Shown here piece by piece: positions 1 to 6,856 of a stretch of 19,324 nucleotides of DNA (positions within the stretch are counted from its first letter, which is position 1; every line of letters starts with the position of its first letter). The notes beneath the pieces are model-generated. The model had not been told where the DNA came from. It ran no database searches and was given only the letters and a program-made list of their open reading frames with translations. The translations under genes and the position numbers were made by a program. The DNA is from an uncultured Collinsella sp. (GTDB lineage: Bacteria; Actinomycetota; Coriobacteriia; Coriobacteriales; Coriobacteriaceae): assembly GCA_900548255.1 (NCBI GenBank), contig URKH01000039.1, positions 1 through 19,324 on the forward strand, written 5' to 3'.

Positions 1-181
1 AGTTGATCTCGTCAAAGAGGGGATCGCAAGTCACGGGAATCTGCAGCGAGCTTACGACCTCGCGCGTGGGCATGATCGAGACGAGCGTGGCGCGCACGCC
101 GCCGCGACGCATGACGTCGACCATGGTCAGGCATTCAATCGTTTCAAAGCCATCGGCGGCGAGAACGGCAACGCTGGGCAT
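1..181 (-). CDS. DJ-1/PfpI family protein (N-terminal 60 residues, cut by window edge)
   Basis: Translating the minus strand from the ATG at 181 gives 60 residues beginning MPSVAVLAADGFETIECLT, followed by VDVMRRGGVRATLVSI and a REVVSS...DPLFDEI stretch. This is the DJ-1/PfpI (ThiJ, YajL) start: a first beta strand, the ADGFE turn with the conserved Glu, then the E-x-L-x-x-VDV-R-R-G helix. The nucleophilic Cys expected near residue 100 lies beyond the window, so activity cannot be judged. The start is supported by AAAGGA on the minus strand 6 nt upstream of the ATG. A weak TATAAG (224 to 219, minus) may be its -10. Family members act as glyoxalase/deglycase-like enzymes or chaperones; which applies here is not visible. 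It is divergent from the EamA gene across 630 bp of repeats. Confidence 0.82.
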   Translation of the reverse strand, partial: MPSVAVLAADGFETIECLTMVDVMRRGGVRATLVSIMPTREVVSSLQIPVTCDPLFDEIN

Positions 182-272
182 GAGAGTTCCTTTCGTAAGG
201 CGGCATACAATTAGCCGTCTTATACCCCGAAGACCTCCGCTTGCCACGCTCGATTTTCCATTGTTTTAAAAG

Positions 273-326
273 GGACGGGGCTATTTTAGCTACCCCACTT
301 GCAGGGTAGCTAAAATAGCCCCGTCC
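273..326. repeat. Perfect 23-bp-arm inverted repeat (GGACGGGG... family)
   Basis: Positions 273-295 and 304-326 are exact reverse complements (23 bp each) around an 8-nt loop. The outer ends read GGACGGGG/CCCCGTCC and the inner part is AT-rich (CTATTTTAGCTA). There is no T-tract after either arm, so it does not look like an ordinary rho-independent terminator. The same GGGACGGGG end occurs at 5369-5416 and in part at 19287-19299, which suggests a dispersed intergenic repeat. Confidence 0.85.
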
Positions 327-361
327 GAATTAGCTACCCTCACCCATCCTCAACAATCTCA

Positions 362-406
362 ATCTGTAACATCTAGACCCACTTTTGACCCCTAACTGTT
401 ACAGAT
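362..406. repeat. 45-bp module with ATCTGTAACA/TGTTACAGAT arms, copy 1
   Basis: A 10-bp inverted repeat, ATCTGTAACA (362-371) and TGTTACAGAT (397-406), encloses 25 bp. A second module of identical total length begins 81 bp downstream. The interior has moderate similarity only at its edges (ATCTA at the left, TAACT against TTACT at the right), so arms and spacing are conserved more than the core. Function unknown: it could be a paired protein-binding site, an RNA hairpin or a mobile miniature element. Confidence 0.75.
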
Positions 407-442
407 CAAGACAAACGGAAACCGCCCCGACAAAACGTCTAA

Positions 443-487
443 ATCTGTAACATCTACGGACCAAAACCGGGTCTTACTGTTACAGAT
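443..487. repeat. 45-bp module with ATCTGTAACA/TGTTACAGAT arms, copy 2
   Basis: This is the second copy of the 45-bp module, with the same 10-bp arms (443-452 and 478-487) and the same 25-bp interior length as 362-406. After each copy comes a similar flank (CAAGACA or CGAGACA, later ACCGCCCCG), so the duplicated unit is about 80 bp with a diverged middle. Confidence 0.75.
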
Positions 488-576
488 CGAGACAGCCCCC
501 AACAGCACCGCCCCGTTCGGGGAAACGACCGCTACAGGTACGGCGGGCAGAGGCTCACTTTTTTCTTCGGTTTTTC

Positions 577-606
577 TTGACGGAATCTCACCTGTTGTAG
601 TACTTT
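577..606 (+). promoter_or_regulatory. Candidate promoter for the EamA leader transcript
   Basis: TTGACG at 577-582 is a good -35 match. An 18-nt spacer leads to TACTTT at 601-606, a poor -10. A transcript starting near 612 would meet the terminator at 656-691 before reaching the EamA start at 809. Only the -35 is convincing. Confidence 0.35.
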
Positions 607-655
607 GTCCCAGTCTAAAAACGCGTGGACTTTTCTGGGCGCTAGCCACCTTTTT

Positions 656-691
656 GCCACGCAACCGAGCAGTCGGTTGCGTGGCTTTTTT
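656..691 (+). terminator. Strong rho-independent terminator inside the EamA leader
   Basis: A perfect 13-bp stem (656-668 with 673-685) has a 4-nt loop GCAG and is followed directly by six T (686-691). It is oriented on the plus strand, although no plus-strand gene lies upstream within the window. It therefore either ends a short RNA starting near 610 or acts as an attenuator for the transporter gene 118 bp downstream. The preceding stretch (610-640) can form a CCCAG/CTGGG stem. Confidence 0.85.
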
Positions 692-808
692 CGTCTTGGC
701 AGCAGGTACCACATGCACCGCCAGAAGACCGCACGAGCCCACCTTCCGACTGCAGGGAACAGACGCACGAGACGTGCATCTGCAAGACAGCAGACGGAAG
801 GGAGCCTA

Positions 809-1789
809 ATGGCAGAAACAAACACAATCAAGCAACAGACCGCCGAGGCGGGAGCCGCGGGCGCGGGGCAGGTCAAGGCGGCGCTCCAGGTCTTTGCGGG
901 CGGCGCCTGCTACGGCGCGATGGCCACGACCTACAAGCTCGCCTACGCCGTGGGCTTCACCTCAGCGCAGGTGGTGGCGAGCCAGGCGTGGTTCGGCTGC
1001 CTCTTCTTCGCCCTCGCCACGCTCGCAGGGCACGCACTCGGGCACCGCTGGCAGCGCGTGGGCTGGAAGCTCGCCCTCAAGCTCATGGGCCTGGGAGCCC
1101 TCACCTGCCTCACCTCAATCCTCTACTGCTACGCCATGAGCGTGCTGCCCGCCCCGGTGGCACTCACGCTCCTCTTCCAGTTCACGTGGCTGGGGCTCGT
1201 GTGGCAGACCGTCATGACGCGCCGGCCGCCGAGGCTCCTCCAAGTGGCCTCCGCCCTGGTCATCGTCTTCGGAACGGTGTTCGCCAGCGGCGTCTACAAG
1301 ACCGGCATCACCGGGTACGACCCCGTGGCCCTGCTCTGCGCGCTGGGGGCGGCCGTGTCCTGCTCCCTCTTTGTCACCCTCTCCGGCAAGGTCGAGGCCC
1401 CCTGCTCGTCCGAGCAGCGTGGCGTCATCGTATGCGCGGGCTCCGTGGTCATGTCGCTCACGGTGTGTCCGGACTACGTCGTCTCGGGCGTCCTCGCCCA
1501 GGGCATCCTGCCCTTTGCCGTCATCGCCGGCTTCTTTGGCATGCTCTGCCCGGTCCTGCTCTTCGGCATGGGCTCTCCGCACCTGCCCGCGGGCCTGTCC
1601 ACCGTCATGGCCGCCGCGGAACTCCCCGCCGGCCTGCTCATCGCCATGATCGTCCTCGGCGAGCCGCTCGGCGTCGTCGAGTGGCTGGGCGTCGCCATCA
1701 TCCTCGCCGGCGTGTGCCTGGCACAGGTCCCCTCCCTGCTTGGAGGCCGGGAGGCACGTCGCGCCGCCGCAGGACAAGCCGTCAGCTAG
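809..1789 (+). CDS. EamA/DMT-superfamily membrane transporter
   Basis: 326 residues. The ATG at 809 is chosen because GGAAGGGAG lies just upstream (about 796-804); the frame is open further upstream but would include the leader terminator. After a polar N-terminus (about 22 residues) the protein is a chain of roughly ten hydrophobic helices in two halves, as in DMT permeases. Typical traits are small-residue-rich helices, a GACYGAMATTYKLAY first helix, the VLPAPVALTLLFQFTWLG segment in the first half, and AELPAGLLIAMIVLGEPL before a final WLGVAIILAGVCLAQ helix, which is a hallmark of EamA. Family members export or import amino acids, amines and other metabolites; the substrate cannot be told. 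It lies 122 bp upstream of the GH1 gene on the same strand and could be co-transcribed with it. The tail ends in a basic stretch (GGREARRAAAG). Confidence 0.85.
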   Translation: MAETNTIKQQTAEAGAAGAGQVKAALQVFAGGACYGAMATTYKLAYAVGFTSAQVVASQAWFGCLFFALATLAGHALGHRWQRVGWKLALKLMGLGALTCLTSILYCYAMSVLPAPVALTLLFQFTWLGLVWQTVMTRRPPRLLQVASALVIVFGTVFASGVYKTGITGYDPVALLCALGAAVSCSLFVTLSGKVEAPCSSEQRGVIVCAGSVVMSLTVCPDYVVSGVLAQGILPFAVIAGFFGMLCPVLLFGMGSPHLPAGLSTVMAAAELPAGLLIAMIVLGEPLGVVEWLGVAIILAGVCLAQVPSLLGGREARRAAAGQAVS

Positions 1790-1911
1790 TCACCCCTTCA
1801 CAGGCGGCCCGCGCGCATCAGGGAAAGGGCCACGGGCCAGGCGCGCGAGGCCGCAAAGACGTTATAAAGCGTCCCCCGCAGAGATGGGGGCGCCAGAGAG
1901 AAGGAGGCACC

Positions 1912-3342
1912 ATGCCATTTCCAAAAGGGTTCCTTTGGGGAGGAGCCACCGCCGCCAACCAATGCGAGGGAGGTTATGACGAGGGCGGCCGCGGCCTTGC
2001 CAACGTCGACGTCATCCCACACGGGCCGGAGCGCAACGACGTAAGCCGCGGCCTGAGGCGCATGCTCGACTTCGAGCCCGGGTACTACTACCCGGCCCAG
2101 ACGGGCATCGACTTCTACCACCACTACCGCGAGGACATAGCCCTCTTCGCGGAGATGGGCTTTAAGGTCTTTCGCCTCTCCATCGCCTGGAGCCGCATCT
2201 TCCCCAATGGCGACGAGGAGGAGCCCAACGAGGCCGGGCTCGCTTTCTACGAGGACGTGTTCCGCTGCTGCCGCGAGCACGGGATCGAGCCCCTCGTGAC
2301 CATCACGCACTTCGACTGCCCCATCCACCTCGTCAAGAAGTACGGCGCCTGGCGAAACCGCACCCTTATCGAGCTCTACAAGCGGCTTGTGACGGTGCTC
2401 TTCAACCTCTACCGCGGCCTCGTGCGCTGGTGGATCACGTTCAACGAGATGAACATGATCTTGCACCGTCCCTTCATGGGTGCCGGCATCGTCCTCGAGC
2501 CCGGGGAGAATGCCCGCGAGGCCGAGTACCGCGCCGCGCACAACGAGCTCGTGGCGAGCGCCTGGGCCACCAAGATTGCCCACGAAGTCGACCCGGAGAA
2601 CAAGGTGGGCTGCATGCTCGCCGCGGGAAGCTACTACCCCTACTCCTGTCGTCCCGAGGATGTTCGCGCGGCGCAGGTCAAGAACCAGGAGGACCTCTTC
2701 TTCGTGGACGTGCAGGCGCGCGGTCGCTACCCCGGCTACGCGCTCAAGATGCTCGAGCGCGAGGGCATCGACGTGGGCATGACCGCCGAGGACGAGCGCA
2801 TCCTTGCGGAGAACACCGTCGACTTCATCTCGTTTAGCTACTACTCCTCGCGCTGCACCGCGGGCGACCCCGACTCCGTGGGCGGCGTCGCCGAGGGCAA
2901 CGCCTTCGCCGGCGTGGAGAACCCCTACGTGCGCACGAGCGACTGGGGCTGGGTCATCGACCCGCTGGGATTCCGCATCACGATCAACGACCTCTGGGAC
3001 CGCTACCAGAAGCCGCTCTTTGTGGTGGAGAACGGCCTCGGCGCCTATGACGAGGTGCTTCCCGACGGCACGATCGAGGACGACTACCGCATCGCCTACC
3101 TGCGCGAGCACATCGAGGCCATGCGTGACGCCATCGAGCAGGACGGCGTCGAGATGCTCGGCTACACCACCTGGGGGCCGATCGACCTCGTGAGCGCGGG
3201 CTCCGGCGAGATGGAGAAGCGCTACGGCTTCATCTACGTGGTCCGCGACAACCTGGGCAACGGCACGCTCGAGCGCAGGCGCAAGAAGAGCTTCTACTGG
3301 TATCAACAGGCCATCGCCACCAACGGAGGCGACCTGGGCTAG
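1912..3342 (+). CDS. GH1 6-phospho-beta-glucosidase
   Basis: 476 residues, normal for GH1 phospho-glycosidases. The ATG at 1912 follows AAGGAGG at about 7 nt. The N-terminus FPKGFLWGGATAANQCEGG is the GH1 signature. The acid/base is Glu179 in TFNEMN and the nucleophile is Glu373 in VVENGLG. Near the C-terminus, Ser428, Lys436 and Tyr438 in the VSAGSGEMEKRYGFIYV stretch match the phosphate-binding residues of enzymes that act on 6-phosphorylated beta-glucosides. Ala429 after the Ser favours glucoside over 6-phospho-galactoside. It would cleave intracellular aryl-, cello- or gentiobiose-type 6-phosphates delivered by the PTS permease that starts 31 bp downstream. No signal peptide, so cytoplasmic. 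No BglG-type antiterminator gene is nearby. TATAAA at 1863-1868 is a possible -10 without a clear -35. Confidence 0.92.
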   Translation: MPFPKGFLWGGATAANQCEGGYDEGGRGLANVDVIPHGPERNDVSRGLRRMLDFEPGYYYPAQTGIDFYHHYREDIALFAEMGFKVFRLSIAWSRIFPNGDEEEPNEAGLAFYEDVFRCCREHGIEPLVTITHFDCPIHLVKKYGAWRNRTLIELYKRLVTVLFNLYRGLVRWWITFNEMNMILHRPFMGAGIVLEPGENAREAEYRAAHNELVASAWATKIAHEVDPENKVGCMLAAGSYYPYSCRPEDVRAAQVKNQEDLFFVDVQARGRYPGYALKMLEREGIDVGMTAEDERILAENTVDFISFSYYSSRCTAGDPDSVGGVAEGNAFAGVENPYVRTSDWGWVIDPLGFRITINDLWDRYQKPLFVVENGLGAYDEVLPDGTIEDDYRIAYLREHIEAMRDAIEQDGVEMLGYTTWGPIDLVSAGSGEMEKRYGFIYVVRDNLGNGTLERRRKKSFYWYQQAIATNGGDLG

Positions 3343-3373
3343 CCGCCCGGGCAATATCACTAAGGAGAAAATA

Positions 3374-4822
3374 ATGGCTGAAAAATACGACGATCTGGCC
3401 AGATCCATACTCGAGAACGTAGGCGGCACAGAGAACGTCGCCAGCGTCGCGCACTGCATCACGCGCGTGCGCTTCAAACTCAAGGACGAGTCCCGCGCCA
3501 ACACTGCCAAGATCGAGGCCCTCAAGGGCGTCATCCAGGTCATCCAGGCCAACGGCCAGTACCAGGTGGTCGTGGGTAACATCGTCGAGGACGTCTACGA
3601 CGCGGTCCTGGAGGCCGGCAACTTCTCGAGCGGCGCAAGCGCCGACGACGAGCCCCAGGGCGAGAAGACCGTGGCCTCCGTCATCATCGACCTCATCTCT
3701 GGCATCTTCCAGCCCATCCTGGGACCGCTTGCCGCCGCAGGCATCATGAAGGGACTGCTTGCCCTCATCACCTACTTCGTCCCGGACTTTGCAAACGACG
3801 GCCTCTACACGCTGCTCTACACCGTGGCTGACGGCTTCTTCTACTTCCTTCCCGTCGCCCTGGCGTTCAGTGCCGCGCGCAAGTTCCGCATGAACGAGTT
3901 CACCGGTGTGGCAATCGGCGTGGCGCTCCTCTACCCGACGATGGTCGCCCTGACCTCGGGCGAGGCGCTCGGCAGCATCGACCTCGGCGTGGCCGGCACG
4001 TTCTCGTGGTACGCCACCGCCCTCGGGATCCCCATCATCATGCCCGTGTCCGGCTACGTGAGCTCGGTGATCCCCGTCCTTCTCATGGTGTGGTTCGGCT
4101 CTATCCTTGAGCGCTGGCTCAAGAGCTGGATGCCGGCTGCGCTCAAGATGTTCCTTGTCCCGCTCGCCACGATGACGGTCTCCATCGTCTTGGGCTACCT
4201 CATCATCGGCCCGGTGGCCACCCTCATCACCAACCTGCTGAGCGCGGCGTTCTCGTTCATCTTCCAGCTCCCCGTGGTTGGTTCCGTCCTGGGCAGCGCC
4301 CTAGTCGGCGGACTGTGGATGTGCCTCGTCATCTTCGGCTTCCACTGGAGCCTCATCCCCATCTCCATCATGAACCTGAACACCCTCGGCCACGATAGCG
4401 TGCTCGCCGCCACCATCGGCCACGGGTTCGCACTCGGAGCGGTCATCTTTGCTATGTACCTCAGAAACAAGGACGAGCGCTTCCGCGGCATCGCCCTTCC
4501 CGCGATGATCTCCGCCTTCTTCTTCGGCGTCACCGAGCCGGGCATCTACGGCATCGCCCTCCCCAACAAGCGCGCGTTCGTCGTGGCATGCCTGAGCTCC
4601 GCCGTGGGCGGCGCCATCGTGGGAATGACTGGCGCTCTCATGTACATCTCGGGCGGCCTCGGCGTCTTCAACCTGCTCAACTTCATCGACGGGACCCCTG
4701 GTGGCGCCGGGATCTCCCATATGATCTTCGCGATCATCGCCTCGCTCATTTCCGCCGTCCTGGCCTTTGTTATCGAGTTCATCACCTACCGACCCAACGA
4801 CGAGGAGGAAGGCGCCCACTAG
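3374..4822 (+). CDS. PTS beta-glucoside transporter, EIIBC (no EIIA)
   Basis: 482 residues; the start follows AAGGAG. Residues 1-80 are an EIIB domain of the glucose/beta-glucoside class with phospho-accepting Cys28 in HCITRVRFKLKD. A hydrophilic linker (about 83-97) leads to an EIIC domain (about 98-475) of around ten membrane helices. This includes ISGIFQPILGPLAAAGIMKG, FHWSLIPISIMNL and GVTEPGIYGIALP, the conserved EIIC loop with the substrate-contacting Glu. The protein ends shortly after the last helix (EEEGAH), so the C-terminal EIIA domain found in BglF-type EIIBCA proteins is absent and an EIIA must come from another gene. With the preceding GH1 gene (31-bp gap) it forms an uptake, phosphorylation and hydrolysis pair for beta-glucosides. 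Exact sugar unknown. Confidence 0.92.
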   Translation: MAEKYDDLARSILENVGGTENVASVAHCITRVRFKLKDESRANTAKIEALKGVIQVIQANGQYQVVVGNIVEDVYDAVLEAGNFSSGASADDEPQGEKTVASVIIDLISGIFQPILGPLAAAGIMKGLLALITYFVPDFANDGLYTLLYTVADGFFYFLPVALAFSAARKFRMNEFTGVAIGVALLYPTMVALTSGEALGSIDLGVAGTFSWYATALGIPIIMPVSGYVSSVIPVLLMVWFGSILERWLKSWMPAALKMFLVPLATMTVSIVLGYLIIGPVATLITNLLSAAFSFIFQLPVVGSVLGSALVGGLWMCLVIFGFHWSLIPISIMNLNTLGHDSVLAATIGHGFALGAVIFAMYLRNKDERFRGIALPAMISAFFFGVTEPGIYGIALPNKRAFVVACLSSAVGGAIVGMTGALMYISGGLGVFNLLNFIDGTPGGAGISHMIFAIIASLISAVLAFVIEFITYRPNDEEEGAH

Positions 4823-4830
4823 CTTGCGCC

Positions 4831-4860
4831 CTCCTCAATCAGCTCTATGTAATTGAGGAG
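4831..4860 (+). terminator. Hairpin just downstream of the PTS gene
   Basis: CTCCTCAAT (4831-4839) pairs with ATTGAGGAG (4852-4860) around a 12-nt loop, 8 bp after the EIIBC stop. There is no T-tract, so termination is only plausible. Confidence 0.4.
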
Positions 4861-4876
4861 CAGTTGAGGTGGGTGA

Positions 4877-4911
4877 GGGCCGAGGGCGATCAAGGTGGCC
4901 GCCCTCGGCCC
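4877..4911. repeat. 11-bp GC-rich inverted repeat
   Basis: Positions 4877-4887 (GGGCCGAGGGC) and 4901-4911 are exact reverse complements with a 13-nt loop. No T-tract follows. It lies between the PTS gene and the IS remnant and may stabilise or end the PTS mRNA. Confidence 0.5.
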
Positions 4912-4958
4912 GGGACAACCTGCCAGAAGGCGTTTAGCTTTCTCGGGCGGCGCTGAAA

Positions 4959-5363
4959 TGAACTGCGCCCCGATACTTGGACGGGCCAATTAGCGGCCTA
5001 TGCCGCACATGGGGACTGATTTCGGAACTCCTCCGGGGCCAGTCCCTTTTGCTTAACCCGCCTCCTCTTGTTCCAGTGAACGGTGTAGGCGTGGAGGTCC
5101 CGCTTGAACTCCTCGAAGCTCCGCCACGTCCGGTTTCTGTAGAACTCGTCCTTCAGGCGCCCGGGCAGCAGCTCCGTCGCAAGAGCTCGCCCTCGCGCGC
5201 CGCCGGCCCCGGCCGGGTCCGGGCGCCCTTCGGCCTTCGGTGCGCCCGTATCCCCTGTCGCAAAACTCTGCTGCAAGAGTCCTCAGCGTGGCGTCGTGTC
5301 CGACTTTCCCGTCCATAAAGAAGCCCCCCATTTCTAATGTCCAAGAAATGAGGGGGCGGTTCA
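4959..5363 (-). mobile_element. 405-bp internally deleted IS3-family (IS150-like) element
   Basis: The right end (4959-4983, plus) starts TGAACTGCGCCCC and ends TTGGACG. The left end, read on the minus strand from 5363 to 5338, starts TGAACCGCCCCCT and ends TTGGACA. They align over about 25 bp with a few mismatches and one gap, as expected for terminal inverted repeats of this family. Between them lie a transposase C-terminus (minus, stop at 4998) and a start-like stretch at 5316 (MDGKVGHDATLRTLAAEFCD) that may be the first codons of OrfA. Nearly all of OrfA and the DDE catalytic core are missing. The flanks (AAA at 4956-4958, ATT at 5364-5366) show no target duplication. The element cannot move by itself. 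Confidence 0.75.
4998..5180 (-). pseudogene. IS3-family transposase OrfB, C-terminal remnant
   Basis: The last 60 residues read on the minus strand include GRLKDEFYRNRTWRSFEEFK, then LHAYTVHWNKRRR and KGLAPEEFRNQS. This is the conserved end of IS3/IS150 rve-type transposases, including the region of the last catalytic Glu (LKDEF) and the NxRR motif. Upstream of about 5180 the same frame turns into low-complexity GC-rich residues without similarity to a transposase, and the first two catalytic Asp residues are absent. It is therefore a broken gene inside the 405-bp element. Confidence 0.8.
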
Positions 5364-5368
5364 ATTTC

Positions 5369-5416
5369 GGGACGGGGATTAAATAATCATTCAGAACAAT
5401 TTTTTATCCCCGTCCC
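5369..5416. repeat. GGGACGGGGAT/ATCCCCGTCCC inverted repeat
   Basis: Positions 5369-5379 and 5406-5416 are exact reverse complements (11 bp), extended inward by an A-run facing a T-run with one bulge. The loop of about 20 nt is AT-rich. It sits 5 bp outside the IS left end and 35 bp beyond the stop of the minus-strand methyltransferase gene. Its outer sequence matches the hairpin at 273-326. It could act as a 3' end structure for the methyltransferase mRNA. Confidence 0.75.
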
Positions 5417-5451
5417 AGAAAAATCATCGGGCGTGGTCTTGGGCAAACGGT

Positions 5452-6765
5452 CTAGTTACGCTTGAGGTGGACGACGGTTTCGCAGTGGAAGGTTTGCGGG
5501 AACAGGTCGACCGGTGTGATCTTGACGGGGGAGAAGGTGCCTTCCTCGACAAAGCGCTTAAGGTCGCGCGCCAGGGTGGCAGGGTCGCAGCTCACGTAGG
5601 CGACATCGCGGGCACTCGTGCTCGCGATGAGGTCGATGGCCTCGGGCGCCAAGCCTGCGCGTGGCGGATCGACTACCAGGACATCGGCGTCCTGATCGGG
5701 GAACTCGCGCACCGCGTCGCCGCCGATGACGTCGACGTTATCGAGTTTGTTGATCTCTAGGTTACGGCGCAGGTCGCGTACGGCCGGTCCGTAGGCCTCG
5801 ACAGCGGCAACAAAGTCGCAGCGGCGGGCGAGCGGCAGGGTGAAGGTTCCAGCTCCGCAATACAGGTCTACGGCAAGTTCGTCTTCCTGCGGGTCGAGCG
5901 CCTCCATGACAAGCTCGATCAAAATCTCGGCACCCTTGGTGTTGACCTGGAAAAACGACGGGGCCGAAAGGCGCATCTGGCCGTCGGCGATGTTCTCGGT
6001 CCAGGAGCCCTCGCCGGCGAGCATCTCAACCTTGGAGACGCGGCGGGCCTTCTTCTCACCCTTGCTCATAACGCGCACTATGCTCGTGGGGTGTGCGGCG
6101 TCTGCCAGCACGCGCGAGACCTGCGAGCGCGGAAACGAGCCCGTGGGCGTCCAGAGCGCGATTTCGAGCGCCTTGGTGCGACGCGAGGCGCGAATGCCCA
6201 CGCGCTCCAGGCCTAGGTCGTGGCTGCCGCTCAGATAGTTGAGCGCGCCGACGACCGACTTGAGCGCCTTGGGAAAACGTTTATCGAACAGCGGACACGA
6301 ATCGACGGTCACGATCTTGCTGGGGTCGACACCGTGCATGCCAAGGCGCACGCGACCGTTGACGACGGTCGGCTCCAGCTCGATTTTATTGCGGTAGCCC
6401 CAGTCGTCCTTGGTATGGCGGATGGGCTGTACCAATTCATCCGCCTGTTCGGGAGCGAACTTGCCGATGCGCTCGAGCGTGGAGCGCAGGTTTTGCTCCT
6501 TGGCGGCGAGCTGTGCCGTGCGTGAGAGATTGCCCCACGAGCAGCCGCCGCAGATGCCCACGAAGGGGCAGGGGGGCTGAATGCGATCGGGGCTCGGCTC
6601 CAGAATCTCGGTGGTGCGGGCGCGCATGAACGATTTGCCGTCCTGCACGATCTCGGCCTCGACGGTGTCGCCTGCCACGGCGCCCTGCACAAAGACGGCC
6701 TTGCCGTTGTCGGCGTGCGCCAGCCCGTCGGCGCCGTAGGTCATCGATTCTATAGTGAGCTTCAT
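5452..6765 (-). CDS. 23S rRNA (uracil-5-)-methyltransferase, RumA/RlmCD type
   Basis: 437 residues from the ATG at 6765. This start is preferred because the TRAM-type beta-barrel begins right after MKLTIESMTYGADGLA and AGGA lies just upstream, although the spacing is short; the open frame extends to 6843 but crosses the ppk terminator. Domain order: TRAM (about 1-55); an Fe-S cluster region with Cys66, Cys72, Cys75 and Cys157; then a Rossmann methyltransferase domain with the SAM loop VDLYCGAGTF and the VVDPPRAGL motif. The catalytic nucleophile is Cys393 in YVSCDPATLARDL and the general base is Glu429 in HCETVVHL. Such enzymes make m5U in 23S rRNA (positions corresponding to 1939 and/or 747) or in tRNA. 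The single copy here cannot be assigned to one site. It lies downstream of ppk1, separated by a terminator. Confidence 0.9.
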   Translation of the reverse strand: MKLTIESMTYGADGLAHADNGKAVFVQGAVAGDTVEAEIVQDGKSFMRARTTEILEPSPDRIQPPCPFVGICGGCSWGNLSRTAQLAAKEQNLRSTLERIGKFAPEQADELVQPIRHTKDDWGYRNKIELEPTVVNGRVRLGMHGVDPSKIVTVDSCPLFDKRFPKALKSVVGALNYLSGSHDLGLERVGIRASRRTKALEIALWTPTGSFPRSQVSRVLADAAHPTSIVRVMSKGEKKARRVSKVEMLAGEGSWTENIADGQMRLSAPSFFQVNTKGAEILIELVMEALDPQEDELAVDLYCGAGTFTLPLARRCDFVAAVEAYGPAVRDLRRNLEINKLDNVDVIGGDAVREFPDQDADVLVVDPPRAGLAPEAIDLIASTSARDVAYVSCDPATLARDLKRFVEEGTFSPVKITPVDLFPQTFHCETVVHLKRN

Positions 6766-6812
6766 ATTCCTGCCTGTCATTCGCGGTCTTGTCCGCAACC
6801 ATGGTAGCAGGG

Positions 6813-6856
6813 AAAAGCGCCCCGTATCTGGGGCATTCCTCAAATACGGGGCGCTT
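6813..6856 (-). terminator. Rho-independent terminator after ppk1
   Basis: A perfect 13-bp stem (6844-6856 with 6815-6827) has a 16-nt loop and is read on the minus strand with a T-run that overlaps its end (6816-6813). It starts about 10 bp after the ppk1 stop and ends about 48 bp before the methyltransferase start. The methyltransferase therefore needs either read-through or its own promoter, and I see no convincing promoter in the gap. Confidence 0.8.

Noticed and set aside
362..487. CRISPR array suggested by two similar units
   Set aside because: Only two units, with inverted arms around a variable core, rather than direct repeats separated by spacers; no cas gene.
605..808. N-terminal extension of the EamA protein to 605
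   Set aside because: It would translate through the strong terminator at 656-691 and has no hydrophobic or conserved content; ATG 809 has a good ribosome binding site.
988..1911. Upstream extension of the GH1 frame to 988
   Set aside because: It overlaps the EamA gene and is Arg/Pro/His-rich shadow sequence. The GH1 N-terminal signature and AAGGAGG fix the start at 1912.
1798..3582. 594-residue open frame on the minus strand opposite the GH1 gene
   Set aside because: Composition is Val/Ala/His/Glu-rich shadow of a high-GC gene, with no recognisable domain; the plus strand encodes an intact GH1 enzyme.
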